Source of the DNA: Desulfotruncus alcoholivorax DSM 16058
GTDB lineage: Bacteria; Bacillota; Desulfotomaculia; Desulfotomaculales; Desulfallaceae
DNA length: 62,611 nt
Assembly (NCBI RefSeq): GCF_000430885.1
Contig: NZ_AUMW01000022.1
Span: 1-62,611 of the forward strand
Reading direction: 5' to 3'
Shown here: one piece after another, positions 1 through 6,772 of the stretch
Position numbering within the stretch: position 1 is the stretch's first letter
Layout of the letters: the number at the start of each line of letters is the position of its first letter
The notes under the pieces: generated by a model
Told to the model about the DNA's origin: nothing
The model's database searches: none
What the model saw: only the letters and a program-made list of their open reading frames with translations
Program-made: the position numbers and the translations under genes

Positions 1-92
1 GACCCCTGGCAGACTACCAGGTAGATAGGCCGGGCGTGTAAGCACAGCAATGTGTTTAGCGGACCGGTACTAATAGGTCGAGGGCTTGACCA
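1..92 (+). rRNA. 23S rRNA, 3' end (partial)
   Basis: This is the last part of a 23S rRNA gene that begins before the window. The segment carries the conserved 3'-terminal block, including the ACTAATAGGTCGAGGGCTTG motif found at the end of bacterial 23S rRNA. A 5S gene follows on the same strand about 120 bases later, the usual 23S-5S order. The exact 3' end is set by eye and may differ by several bases. Confidence 0.95.
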
Positions 93-154
93 GATGAAGG
101 CGACAGGTAAACTACCTTGCTTAAAAAAGCGCTGTGCAGTTTTGAAGGAACGAT

Positions 155-192
155 AAGTTAACAAAAAGGTGCCAGGCACCTGAAAGTTAACT
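155..192. repeat. Palindromic element in the 23S-5S spacer
   Basis: A short palindrome occupies the spacer between 23S and 5S. The core is GGTGCC-A-GGCACC at 168-180, and it is framed by inverted AGTTAAC motifs at about 156-162 and 185-191. There is no U-run, so it is not a typical terminator. It looks like a REP-type dispersed repeat, which is inference from form alone. It may also affect spacer RNA folding or processing. Confidence 0.6.
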
Positions 193-215
193 TAAATATA
201 ACGTCCAATAAGTTT

Positions 216-328
216 TCCGGTGACCATAGCGGAGAGGATACACCCGTTCCCATACCGAACACGGAAGTTAAGCTCTCCAGCGCCGATGGTACTTGGGCTT
301 GTCCCTGGGAGAGCAGGCCGTTGCCGGA
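216..328 (+). rRNA. 5S rRNA
   Basis: The segment has the length of a bacterial 5S rRNA (about 113 bases) and its conserved core, with ACACCCGTTCCCATACCGAA followed by a GAAGTTAAG block. The two ends pair as TCCGG and CCGGA to form helix I. It sits downstream of the 23S 3' end and is followed by an intrinsic terminator, so it closes the rRNA operon. Confidence 0.95.
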
Positions 329-337
329 CTTAATTTT

Positions 338-372
338 AAAAAGCCTTTGGTAATAAAGCCAGAGGCTTTTTG
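338..372 (+). terminator. rRNA operon terminator
   Basis: An inverted repeat (AAAAGCCT paired with AGGCTTTTT) ends in a run of T just after 5S. It is the likely intrinsic terminator of the rRNA operon. Confidence 0.8.
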
Positions 373-410
373 CTTTCGTTTCTTATTTTTCCAGATGACC
401 GGCGGCAGAA

Positions 411-445
411 GAGATTGCCACGTCTCTTTGCTCCTGGCAATGACA
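411..445 (-). repeat. TGTCATTGC-type dispersed repeat
   Basis: Read on the minus strand this matches the start of the repeats at 36022 and 39059: TGTCATTGC, then a purine-rich AGGAG/GAAACGA-like stretch, then ACGTGGCAATC. The sharing of both ends across three places in the window marks it as a dispersed non-coding repeat. No open frame is associated with it. Confidence 0.7.
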
Positions 446-584
446 GATAAGTATAGGTACTTGTGCCTGAAGGACTGTCCTAAGAAAAAATTCCAGGATT
501 TTATTGAGTGGCGTAGAATTTAATGTAGTGGCAGTTGTTATTGAATACTCTTACTAAGGAGCGAGCCGGAAGGGAGGCCTGTAG

Positions 585-1433
585 TTGTCCAAGCCGAAAT
601 ATTTTATAGACAGTCATGCACACCTGATGACCCCGTACAGGGTCAAGGGGGGCATTAAATGGATCAGAAAGGCAGTCAAGGAATATGAACAATTGGACCT
701 GGAAACGCCTGCCGGTGAATTGCTGCAGCATATGAAAACTGCAGGCGCGGACTACATAATTAATTATTTTTACCCGCTGCAGTCGGGTGAAAGCCGGGAG
801 ATCAACCGCTGGCAGAGGGAGTTTGCAGACAGGCATCCCGAAGTGATTCCATTTGCATCTTTACATCCCGGGGATGAAGATAAGGAGGAGATTATCCGGG
901 ATTCTTTAGAAAACTTAAAATTAACGGGATTTAAATTTCACCCTTATGTTCAGCGGTTTAAGATCCTGGATCCGGGGATGCTGCCTGTTTATGCTGTTTT
1001 ACAGGAGATAGGCTGCCCTGTTAACATGCATACGGGTTTTTCAAAATTCTACGGTATGGAATCATTGGAGGAAGAATTTTTAGCCTTACTTGCCAGGTTC
1101 CCGCGGTTAAAAGTCATTGCTTCGCACATGCTATTCGGAGACATGCATTGTTCCAAATGGGATAGAATTCTGGAACAGTATCCAAACCTTTTTTTGGATG
1201 CAACCAATACACTTTCTTTTTGCAGACCGGGTACCAAGCTGACTGGGCAAATACAAGAGATAATAAGTAAGTACAGCGGGCGTATGGTTTTTGGCAGTGA
1301 TTATCCAATGGGTATGGCATACCCGGTTAAAATTTTATATGATTTATTGGAGCAGGTGTGCCCGGACCATGAGTCTTTTGAAGACCTTGCCTGGCGCACC
1401 GCTGCCGGTCTGGTTAAATTAAATTTGCATTAA
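585..1433 (+). CDS. Amidohydrolase-family metal-dependent hydrolase (TIM barrel)
   Basis: The protein (282 aa) shows the layout of the amidohydrolase-2 family. A metal-binding HAH lies at residues 11-13 in FIDSHAHLM, with KFHPY near residue 117, NMHTGF near 147, SHM near 180 and the GSDYP motif near 237, where the Asp is usually a catalytic metal ligand. The family cleaves C-N or C-C bonds in small acids and amides; the substrate cannot be told from the sequence. The start is a TTG preceded by GGGAGG about seven bases upstream; no better ATG exists. A small unknown gene follows 35 bases downstream and may be cotranscribed. Confidence 0.85.
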   Translation: MSKPKYFIDSHAHLMTPYRVKGGIKWIRKAVKEYEQLDLETPAGELLQHMKTAGADYIINYFYPLQSGESREINRWQREFADRHPEVIPFASLHPGDEDKEEIIRDSLENLKLTGFKFHPYVQRFKILDPGMLPVYAVLQEIGCPVNMHTGFSKFYGMESLEEEFLALLARFPRLKVIASHMLFGDMHCSKWDRILEQYPNLFLDATNTLSFCRPGTKLTGQIQEIISKYSGRMVFGSDYPMGMAYPVKILYDLLEQVCPDHESFEDLAWRTAAGLVKLNLH

Positions 1434-1468
1434 ACTAAAAAAATTTTTAATTAAGGAGTGAAATTAAT

Positions 1469-1804
1469 ATGGGTGATATGGCTAAGAACAATGACTCTCA
1501 ATATCTGCTGGCTGCTTTGATAGAAATATACAGGGGAAACCGGGTGTACCTTCCGGAATTTGACCCGGAAATGGAAAGGAATTTATTAAGGGATGTTTTT
1601 TCAGCCGCCATCAGTTTCGCCCAATACGACGAGAGTCGAAAAACTTTAAGCGAGGAAATATTTAATTGCGTTAATGGTAATGCTTCTGTTAAACAGCAGG
1701 CTGAATTGGCCCCGGTACAAACACCGGATGTGCTTAACGCAAAAATGGTGGCTGCCGCACATATAATGAAGCTGGATTTAAATAATAATATTAAACTCTC
1801 TTAA
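1469..1804 (+). CDS. Hypothetical protein, 111 aa
   Basis: I do not recognise this protein. It starts with ATG after a good AAGGAG site and follows the amidohydrolase by 35 bases on the same strand, so the two are probably one transcript. It is soluble, mostly helical in appearance, with no Cys clusters and no membrane segment. An early stretch (YLLAALIEIYRGNRVYLPEF) looks like a folded domain start. The C-terminal third is rich in Ala, Val and Asn. The regular coding character and clear ribosome site support a real gene. Confidence 0.65.
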   Translation: MGDMAKNNDSQYLLAALIEIYRGNRVYLPEFDPEMERNLLRDVFSAAISFAQYDESRKTLSEEIFNCVNGNASVKQQAELAPVQTPDVLNAKMVAAAHIMKLDLNNNIKLS

Positions 1805-1858
1805 TACGTAATAGATTGTTTTATGCCCGGACACGCCGGGTTAGTCCCAAAATTGCTT

Positions 1859-2017
1859 TCACCCCAATTTATTTAAATATTTTAATTGCTCTATTTGTAG
1901 TTGGGCTAACCGGCGTTTCAGTATTCGTTTTTCTTTTGGGCCGGAGGTTTCCTCCATCTGCTGCTTTAGCTTGTAGATCTCCGCTTTGTTTTTTTCTATT
2001 ATGGCCTCAATATTCAT
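1859..2017 (-). CDS. Small coiled-coil protein, 52 aa
   Basis: A short minus-strand gene encodes a highly charged helical peptide with heptad-like spacing of Ile and Leu (IEKNKAEIYKLKQQMEE, then KRRLAQLQIEQLKYLN), consistent with one coiled coil. The chosen ATG has GAGGTGA five bases upstream; a longer frame that begins with TTG nine codons earlier has no such site. The frame on the opposite strand has no ribosome site and unlikely composition. Function unknown; small helical proteins of this kind are common in spore-formers. Confidence 0.6.
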   Translation of the reverse strand: MNIEAIIEKNKAEIYKLKQQMEETSGPKEKRILKRRLAQLQIEQLKYLNKLG

Positions 2018-2089
2018 CAAAGTCACCTCAAGTAAGGAATTCAACGAAAATATCAGATTTCCCTGTTCTTAATAGTTAAAGTTCCAATG

Positions 2090-2116
2090 CTCCTCACCAA
2101 TACGAGGAGTTTTTTA
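2090..2116 (+). terminator. Intrinsic terminator
   Basis: CTCCTC pairs with GAGGAG around an eight-base loop, followed by seven T. It lies downstream of the plus-strand unit ending at 1804 and, read the other way, lies upstream of the small minus-strand gene. Confidence 0.65.
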
Positions 2117-2186
2117 TTTATGATGTTAAGATTAACAAAAATGTAACATAATTTTTATAGTGCTTTAACCAAAATAAGTACATTTA

Positions 2187-2216
2187 TTGTAAAATAAACA
2201 TATAAAAATATATAAT
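2187..2216 (+). promoter_or_regulatory. Sigma-A promoter for the Cys-rich microprotein
   Basis: TTGTAA at 2187-2192 and TATAAT at 2211-2216 are 18 bases apart and sit just upstream of a small gene that has its own terminator. The match is by eye. Confidence 0.55.
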
Positions 2217-2237
2217 TTTAATCAGGGAGGGGTTTAC

Positions 2238-2360
2238 ATGGCATCTAAAAATAGAGTCAGCCTTTGTGATAAATGCAGCAAGTGTATTTACCGTTGGGCC
2301 AACGGCTGCCCGGGCTTAATTAAATTTAACGCGGATAAATGCAAGACGATGTTGTCATAG
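2238..2360 (+). CDS. Cysteine-rich 40-aa microprotein
   Basis: A 40-codon gene starts with ATG after a strong AGGGAGGGG ribosome site and ends 3 bases before a 10-bp terminator stem. It has five Cys in 40 residues (C10, C13, C16, C24, C35). The CDKCSKC motif followed by CPGL suggests a small metal- or Fe-S-binding module. Having its own promoter-like sequence, ribosome site and terminator, it looks like a complete single-gene unit. No function can be assigned. I cannot exclude a redox or metal-storage role. Confidence 0.7.
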   Translation: MASKNRVSLCDKCSKCIYRWANGCPGLIKFNADKCKTMLS

Positions 2361-2362
2361 GT

Positions 2363-2398
2363 CAACCCCTACCAAACGGAGTAGGGGTTGAATTTTTG
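2363..2398 (+). terminator. Intrinsic terminator of the microprotein gene
   Basis: A perfect 10-bp stem (CAACCCCTAC with GTAGGGGTTG) is followed by a T-rich run. It closes the unit of the 40-aa protein. Confidence 0.85.
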
Positions 2399-2419
2399 TA
2401 TAACCAGTTAAGATTTTAG

Positions 2420-2562
2420 TACTACAGCGAAAATTAAAGGTAGCGGAGCCGTGGGGACGGTTCGAGCGTCCCCTGAGCGTAGCGAAGGGCCGAAAGGAAG
2501 ACGATGGAACCGTCCCCGTGGCGTAGCGGGCATTACGAAATAAGCAATATTTCGCTGTAGTA
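2420..2562. repeat. MITE-like element with nested inverted repeats
   Basis: The outer ends TACTACAGCGAAA (2420) and TTTCGCTGTAGTA (to 2562) are a perfect 13-bp inverted repeat. Inside lies a second palindrome with GGGGACGGTTC near 2453 and GAACCGTCCCC near 2507. The 143-base segment codes for nothing and could fold into one long hairpin. It looks like a small non-autonomous mobile or REP-type element sitting directly upstream of the next gene. Confidence 0.65.
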
Positions 2563-2605
2563 TTGGGTATAATATCTCAATACTACATTACTTTGGGGGA
2601 ATATT

Positions 2606-2863
2606 ATGTCCAAAGATATTTGCATTGTCGGAATTCTGGTGGAAAACAGGGCCTCCCATGCCCCGGAAGTTCAGCAGGTACTAACCAAGTACGGCTCTCA
2701 GATAATAAGTCGCTCTGGAATTCCGGACCCAACCAGGGAAAGGGGAATCATTACCCTTACGGTACAAGCAACGGAAAATGAAACAAAATCGATGGTAAAC
2801 GATCTTAGTCATTTAGACGGGGTAACCGCCAAATCCTTTTGTTTGGTGGAAGCAATGCAGTAG
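2606..2863 (+). CDS. TM1266-like ACT-fold regulator (iron-only hydrogenase system type)
   Basis: The 85-aa protein resembles the small TM1266 family, which has an ACT/NikR-like ferredoxin fold and is often annotated as an iron-only hydrogenase system regulator. Recognisable features are CIVGILVENR at the N-terminus, SRSGIPDPTRERGIITLTV in the middle and a C-terminal LDGVTAKS turn. It starts with ATG after GGGGGA. No hydrogenase or maturase gene is in the window, so the regulatory link is only from the family name. The upstream region is occupied by the MITE-like element, so its promoter probably overlaps that repeat's end (TATAAT at 2568). Confidence 0.7.
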   Translation: MSKDICIVGILVENRASHAPEVQQVLTKYGSQIISRSGIPDPTRERGIITLTVQATENETKSMVNDLSHLDGVTAKSFCLVEAMQ

Positions 2864-2896
2864 CCGGCCTGAAATAAACTGGGCTGGTTTTTTTAT
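2863..2896 (+). terminator. Intrinsic terminator
   Basis: GCCGGCC pairs with GGGCTGGT (with wobble pairs) and a run of T follows, directly at the stop codon of the TM1266-like gene. Confidence 0.75.
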
Positions 2897-2969
2897 TTAG
2901 CAGGCAATTTAAGATAAATGTAGAATTGATAAATGATTCGGAATAATAAACATATAGGTGGATGGTTAA

Positions 2970-3908
2970 ATGAATGACTATATAAAAGGCTCTTTTTGGG
3001 GTGCCGCCGTGGGTGACGCCCTTGGTGGAGCCCTTGAGAATATGAGCAGTGAGGAAATAGCAAACCGCCACGGTACGGTCACCGAAATACTCGGTGGGGG
3101 CTGGCTGGACCTTCAACCGGGTGAGTATACTGATGATACGCAAATGATAATTATGGTTGCCGAAGGTATCCTGGCCAATCCAGCTTATCCCATTGAGGAA
3201 ATAGGTAGAAGGTTTTTACGCTGGTATTATTCAAATCCCAGGGATATTGGCACCACCACTGCACGTTCCTTCGAAAGCTACCTCCGCTGCGGTAGTTGGA
3301 AAGAAGCATCGGTAATAACCGCCAAGTCTCTGAACAAATTAGACAGCAATGGCGCTTTGATGCGCACCTTACCGGTTACCTTTGCGTATTGGAACAACCC
3401 TCGCGACATGGCTTATTGGTCAGTGGATATTGCTTCCATGACCCACCATAGCCAGGAAAGCGCAGCATGCTGCATCTTTTATAACTACCTGGTGGGAGTG
3501 GCTGCATGTTTGAAGGGTAATAAAAGGGAATTATTTACAAAATCACTTCAGTTTACGGATGAACAGTGCGCCCGGTTAGATATTAACCCGGCGAGTTTCT
3601 TCTGGTATGTTGTTAAAGCGGTCCAATCAGGTGCCGTAAATATTATACCGAAAGGTAAAGCTTTGGATACCCTTGGGGCGACACTGCAATGCTTCCTGCA
3701 TACAGAGACTTTTGAAGAAGCGCTGGTTAAAGTTGTTAACCTTGGTGGCGATACAGATACCGCAGGTAATATTATGGGTGGTTTGGCCGGTGCTTACTAT
3801 GGTTATGAGGCTATTCCAAAACGCTGGTTGAATGCATTACTGGGAAAAGATAGAATTGCCGGGGTGACTGACGCTTTTTTAAAAAAGTTCTCCCGTAATT
3901 TTGTTTGA
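2970..3908 (+). CDS. ADP-ribosylglycohydrolase family protein
   Basis: The 312-aa protein matches the DraG/ADP-ribosyl hydrolase fold. It has the N-terminal GAAVGDALGGALE stretch, the metal-binding YTDDTQM motif at about residue 52 and the second metal motif GGDTDTAGNIMGGLAGAYYG near residue 260. The family removes ADP-ribose from modified proteins or small molecules and uses two Mg or Mn ions; both binding sites are intact. Length is typical. It starts with ATG after GGTGGA and is followed closely by a NUDIX gene, which fits a role in ADP-ribose turnover: release of ADP-ribose and then its cleavage. The pairing is inference. Confidence 0.88.
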   Translation: MNDYIKGSFWGAAVGDALGGALENMSSEEIANRHGTVTEILGGGWLDLQPGEYTDDTQMIIMVAEGILANPAYPIEEIGRRFLRWYYSNPRDIGTTTARSFESYLRCGSWKEASVITAKSLNKLDSNGALMRTLPVTFAYWNNPRDMAYWSVDIASMTHHSQESAACCIFYNYLVGVAACLKGNKRELFTKSLQFTDEQCARLDINPASFFWYVVKAVQSGAVNIIPKGKALDTLGATLQCFLHTETFEEALVKVVNLGGDTDTAGNIMGGLAGAYYGYEAIPKRWLNALLGKDRIAGVTDAFLKKFSRNFV

Positions 3909-3922
3909 TCGGAGTGGTTTGC

Positions 3923-4477
3923 ATGCCGGACAAACTTAAACAAAGGTTCTTTTATTGTCCCAAATGCGGTGGAAAGCTTAATTACCGTTATTACCAGGGG
4001 ATACCACGTTTAACCTGCGTCTCATGCACGTATGTTTTATATGAGAATCCGGTAGTGGGTGTGGCTGCCATTGTATTAAACGATAAAAATCAAATATTAC
4101 TGGGCCGTAGAAAGGAAGGCCAGTATCAGGGATTATGGTGCATTCCCTGTGGTTATGTGGAATATGATGAAGATGTTTATGATGCTATTACCAGGGAATT
4201 TAAAGAAGAGACAAATTTGGACATCGATTTGATTCGTGTTTTTACAGTGCAATCCAACTTTCACAATCCAGAAAACCACACAGTTGGAATATGGTTTTTA
4301 GCCAGGGTTAGGGAAGGCTTCCCGAAGGCTGGAGACGACCTTGACGAAATTGGCTACTTTGACCTGCACAAGGTTCCGCAACTGGCGTTCCCTACTGATA
4401 ATATTGTAATCAATTATCTCAGGAAAGAAATAATGCGGGGCAGTATCCGGGACATTCCTCCGACCTCAAAGCTATGA
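3923..4477 (+). CDS. NUDIX hydrolase with N-terminal zinc ribbon
   Basis: The protein (184 aa) has an N-terminal zinc ribbon (CPKCGGK ... CVSCTY) and a NUDIX box (GYVEYDEDVYDAI then REFKEETNLD near residue 80), which positions Mg for hydrolysis of a nucleoside diphosphate linked to X. This layout is shared with NADH pyrophosphatase-like proteins and ADP-ribose pyrophosphatases. I chose the ATG at 3923 because GGAG lies eight bases upstream; a TTG at 3905 overlaps the preceding stop and has no site. The last ten residues (RDIPPTSKL region) and the stop codon lie inside a dispersed repeat, so the natural C-terminus has probably been replaced. Confidence 0.85.
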   Translation: MPDKLKQRFFYCPKCGGKLNYRYYQGIPRLTCVSCTYVLYENPVVGVAAIVLNDKNQILLGRRKEGQYQGLWCIPCGYVEYDEDVYDAITREFKEETNLDIDLIRVFTVQSNFHNPENHTVGIWFLARVREGFPKAGDDLDEIGYFDLHKVPQLAFPTDNIVINYLRKEIMRGSIRDIPPTSKL

Positions 4478-4506
4478 CCCCAAAGATGAGGTGTGTCCTC
4501 TTTCCT
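4449..4506 (-). repeat. GGGGACACACCTC-type dispersed repeat, overlapping the NUDIX 3' end
   Basis: On the minus strand this reads GAAAGAGGACACACCTC, then a TTTGGGGTC block, then GGTCGGAGGAATGTCCC. The same order of blocks occurs at 39105-39160 and shorter versions at 11913 and 36076-36153. It overlaps the final codons and the stop of the NUDIX gene. Confidence 0.75.
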
Positions 4507-4621
4507 GTTACGCTATGAAAAGATAACTAAATGGAAGCCTGTTGGTAAAAAATCCGTGATGATAGTTTATTAATTTATTGACAAAAACGCACGGGTTATA
4601 TTAACATGTCTTTGACAATTT

Positions 4622-4651
4622 AAAGTTGAGCAAAGCTGAGTACAGTTGAGA
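4622..4651 (+). repeat. Three 10-bp direct repeats in the pab leader
   Basis: TAAAGTTGAG, CAAAGCTGAG and TACAGTTGAG follow one another with an exact 10-base period, one helical turn. They lie between a possible promoter (TTGACA at 4578) and the leader terminator before pabA. They could be a protein-binding array or part of an RNA structure. Confidence 0.55.
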
Positions 4652-4693
4652 AATGGTTGTTAGAAGAGACGACTCGTAGACCGGTGGGGTGAG

Positions 4694-4722
4694 AACCAGC
4701 ATTTTTGTGCTGGTTTTTTTAA
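4694..4722 (+). terminator. Leader terminator upstream of pabA
   Basis: ACCAGCA pairs with TGCTGGT and is followed by seven T, ending only about 18 bases before the pabA start codon. There is no gene directly upstream on the same transcript that needs it, so it may act as an attenuator for the pab operon. No known riboswitch or T-box could be assigned. Confidence 0.7.
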
Positions 4723-4739
4723 TTGGAGGGATAATTAAT

Positions 4740-5390
4740 ATGGTTCTTTTAATCGATAATTACGATTCATTTGTTTATAATCTATATCAATACATTTCGG
4801 AATTAGGCAAGAAAGTTATAGTTTATCGCAACGACAAAATTTCAATACCTGAAATAGAAGAGCTTAACCCGGAATGCATTGTGCTTTCTCCCGGGCCGTG
4901 TACTCCTGACGAAGCGGGGATATCCCTGGAGTTGGTGAGGAAACTGGCCGGCAAGTTTGCCATGCTGGGAGTATGCCTGGGCCACCAAACAATTGGGCAG
5001 GCCTTGGGAGGTAAGGTAGTTAGGGCCACCAGGCTGATGCATGGTAAGACGTCTATGGTTTTCCATGATCGAAGGGGCATTTATAATGGATTGCCAAGCC
5101 CGATGCCGGTAGCCCGGTACCATTCGCTGATATTGGAGGAGTCGAGCTTGCCTGATTGTCTTTTGGTGACGGCCAGTACCGGTCGCGGCGAAATTATGGG
5201 GGTAAGGCACAAGCACCTGCCCATTGAGGGCGTGCAGTTTCATCCCGAGTCGATATTAACTGTTTATGGCAAAAAGATACTGGCCAACTATTTTATAAAT
5301 TTGAAAGGACATACGGTGTGCCGGTTAAACCACCTATCTACAAAAATATTCAGTGCCGGTTGGATGCCCTGGAAATATTTGAACGTTTAA
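4740..5390 (+). CDS. pabA: Aminodeoxychorismate/anthranilate synthase glutaminase subunit
   Basis: This is the glutamine amidotransferase that supplies ammonia to PabB for 4-amino-4-deoxychorismate, the folate precursor. It shows the class I triad: the nucleophile Cys in GVCLGHQTIGQALGG (about residue 80), and His and Glu in FHPESILT near residue 170. It starts with ATG after TTGGAGGG. It is followed at once by pabB. The last 25 or so residues run past the usual family end (NYFINL) and are read from sequence that also encodes the pabB N-terminus. In some species this subunit also serves TrpE; no trp gene is nearby. Confidence 0.9.
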   Translation: MVLLIDNYDSFVYNLYQYISELGKKVIVYRNDKISIPEIEELNPECIVLSPGPCTPDEAGISLELVRKLAGKFAMLGVCLGHQTIGQALGGKVVRATRLMHGKTSMVFHDRRGIYNGLPSPMPVARYHSLILEESSLPDCLLVTASTGRGEIMGVRHKHLPIEGVQFHPESILTVYGKKILANYFINLKGHTVCRLNHLSTKIFSAGWMPWKYLNV

Positions 5391-6772
5391 GCCAATTGCC
5401 ATTTCCCTTTTTACTGGATACAGGCATGCTGGTCAACGGCTTGGGCCACCATTCATTTGTCGGTGTTGATCCATTTTTAGTAATGAGCAGTAAGGGGCAA
5501 AACATTACCATCACCCGGGGCGATAAAATATCAAGATTTACCGGTTCTCCTTTGCAGGAACTCAAGCGTCTGCTAAAAAAATACGCCATGCCTCGCAATA
5601 ATGAATTTTTTCCGTTCAATGGCGGGGCGGTGGGCTACTTCAGTTATGATCTGGGCCGGCAGTTTGAAAAGCTACCTGAATGGGCAAGTGACGATTTAAA
5701 TATGCCTGATCTTTTTTTAGGTTTTTATGATACAGTTTTGGCTGTTGACATAATCACCGGTAAAATTACAGTGATATCCACGGGGCTGCCCGAACAGGGT
5801 TCCGATGCCAAATTCAGGGCGACCCGGCGGTTGGAGGCAATTGAGCAAGCCCTAACGGAAGAAACTATTTCAAGAAGCTTTGCCGGAACAAGGATTTGTA
5901 AAGATAAAGATAATCAGCTTGTTTCCAACTTTTCCCCGGAAGAATACCGAAATATGGTACGGCGGGCAGTTGAATACATTGCAGCCGGCGATATTTTTCA
6001 GGTTAATCTATCGCAGCGTTTTTGTACCGGCCAAACAGTTGATGCATGGGAGTTATATCGCAGGTTGAGAAGAATTAACCCGGCTCCCTTTGCAGCATTT
6101 TTATCCTGCGGCGAGTTCGAGATCATATCAGCCTCACCCGAACGGTTTTTAAAGGTTGACGGCAGCGTGGTGGAAACAAGGCCGATCAAGGGCACCAGAC
6201 CCCGGGGTAATACCCCGGGGGAAGATAACCGGCTGCGCCAGGAATTATTGCAAAGTGAAAAGGACCGGGCTGAACTGATGATGATAGTGGATTTGGAGCG
6301 TAACGATCTGGGCCGGGTTTGTGAAATTGGCACCGTTAAAGTGCCGGAACTATACCGTCTGGAGGAATATGCTACGGTTTTCCACCTGGTTTCAACTGTT
6401 GAGGGGCGACTGGCTTCCGGTTATGATGTAACAGACTTGCTGGCCGCGTCATTTCCCGGGGGATCCATTACTGGAGCACCAAAAATCAGGGCGATGGAGA
6501 TTATTGAAGAGATGGAACCGGTTCGCCGGGGTGTTTATACCGGCTCCGTCGGTTACCTTGGTTTTGACGGCCGCGCCGATCTGAATATTGTCATCCGGAC
6601 AATACTCGCTTCACGGGGTAAACTGTATTTCCAGGTCGGCGGCGGTATCACGGCTGATTCCGACCCGCACAAAGAGTACGTGGAAACCCTGGATAAGGCC
6701 AGGGCTTTGGTAAGGGCGTTGGGCTTGGAAAACAGTTGTAATGATTTTAGCATAGCAGGGGGCGAAAAATGA
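5318..6772 (+). CDS. pabB: Aminodeoxychorismate synthase component I
   Basis: The 484-aa enzyme converts chorismate to aminodeoxychorismate with ammonia from PabA. The chorismate-binding domain shows IFQVNLSQRF, SPERFL, the PIKGT motif, and the C-terminal GSITGAPKIRAMEIIEEME and YTGSVGY blocks. The Lys in PIKGT is typical of PabB, where TrpE usually has Ala, so para-aminobenzoate is the likely product. It starts with GTG after GAAAGGA and overlaps pabA by 73 bases in another frame; later starts would cut the conserved LPFPFLLDTG segment. Its end overlaps pabC by four bases (ATGA). Confidence 0.92.
   Translation: MPVKPPIYKNIQCRLDALEIFERLSQLPFPFLLDTGMLVNGLGHHSFVGVDPFLVMSSKGQNITITRGDKISRFTGSPLQELKRLLKKYAMPRNNEFFPFNGGAVGYFSYDLGRQFEKLPEWASDDLNMPDLFLGFYDTVLAVDIITGKITVISTGLPEQGSDAKFRATRRLEAIEQALTEETISRSFAGTRICKDKDNQLVSNFSPEEYRNMVRRAVEYIAAGDIFQVNLSQRFCTGQTVDAWELYRRLRRINPAPFAAFLSCGEFEIISASPERFLKVDGSVVETRPIKGTRPRGNTPGEDNRLRQELLQSEKDRAELMMIVDLERNDLGRVCEIGTVKVPELYRLEEYATVFHLVSTVEGRLASGYDVTDLLAASFPGGSITGAPKIRAMEIIEEMEPVRRGVYTGSVGYLGFDGRADLNIVIRTILASRGKLYFQVGGGITADSDPHKEYVETLDKARALVRALGLENSCNDFSIAGGEK

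Noticed and set aside
1816-2079. Plus-strand frame of 87 codons
   Set aside because: No ribosome site, and a minus-strand gene with a good site and coiled-coil sequence covers the same bases.
4622-4690. Possible T-box, THF riboswitch or trp RNA-binding protein site in the pab leader
   Set aside because: GGGGTGAGAACC looks a little like a T-box core but there is no stem I or specifier loop. The GAG triplets are ten bases apart, not two or three. Folate riboswitch core bases do not match.
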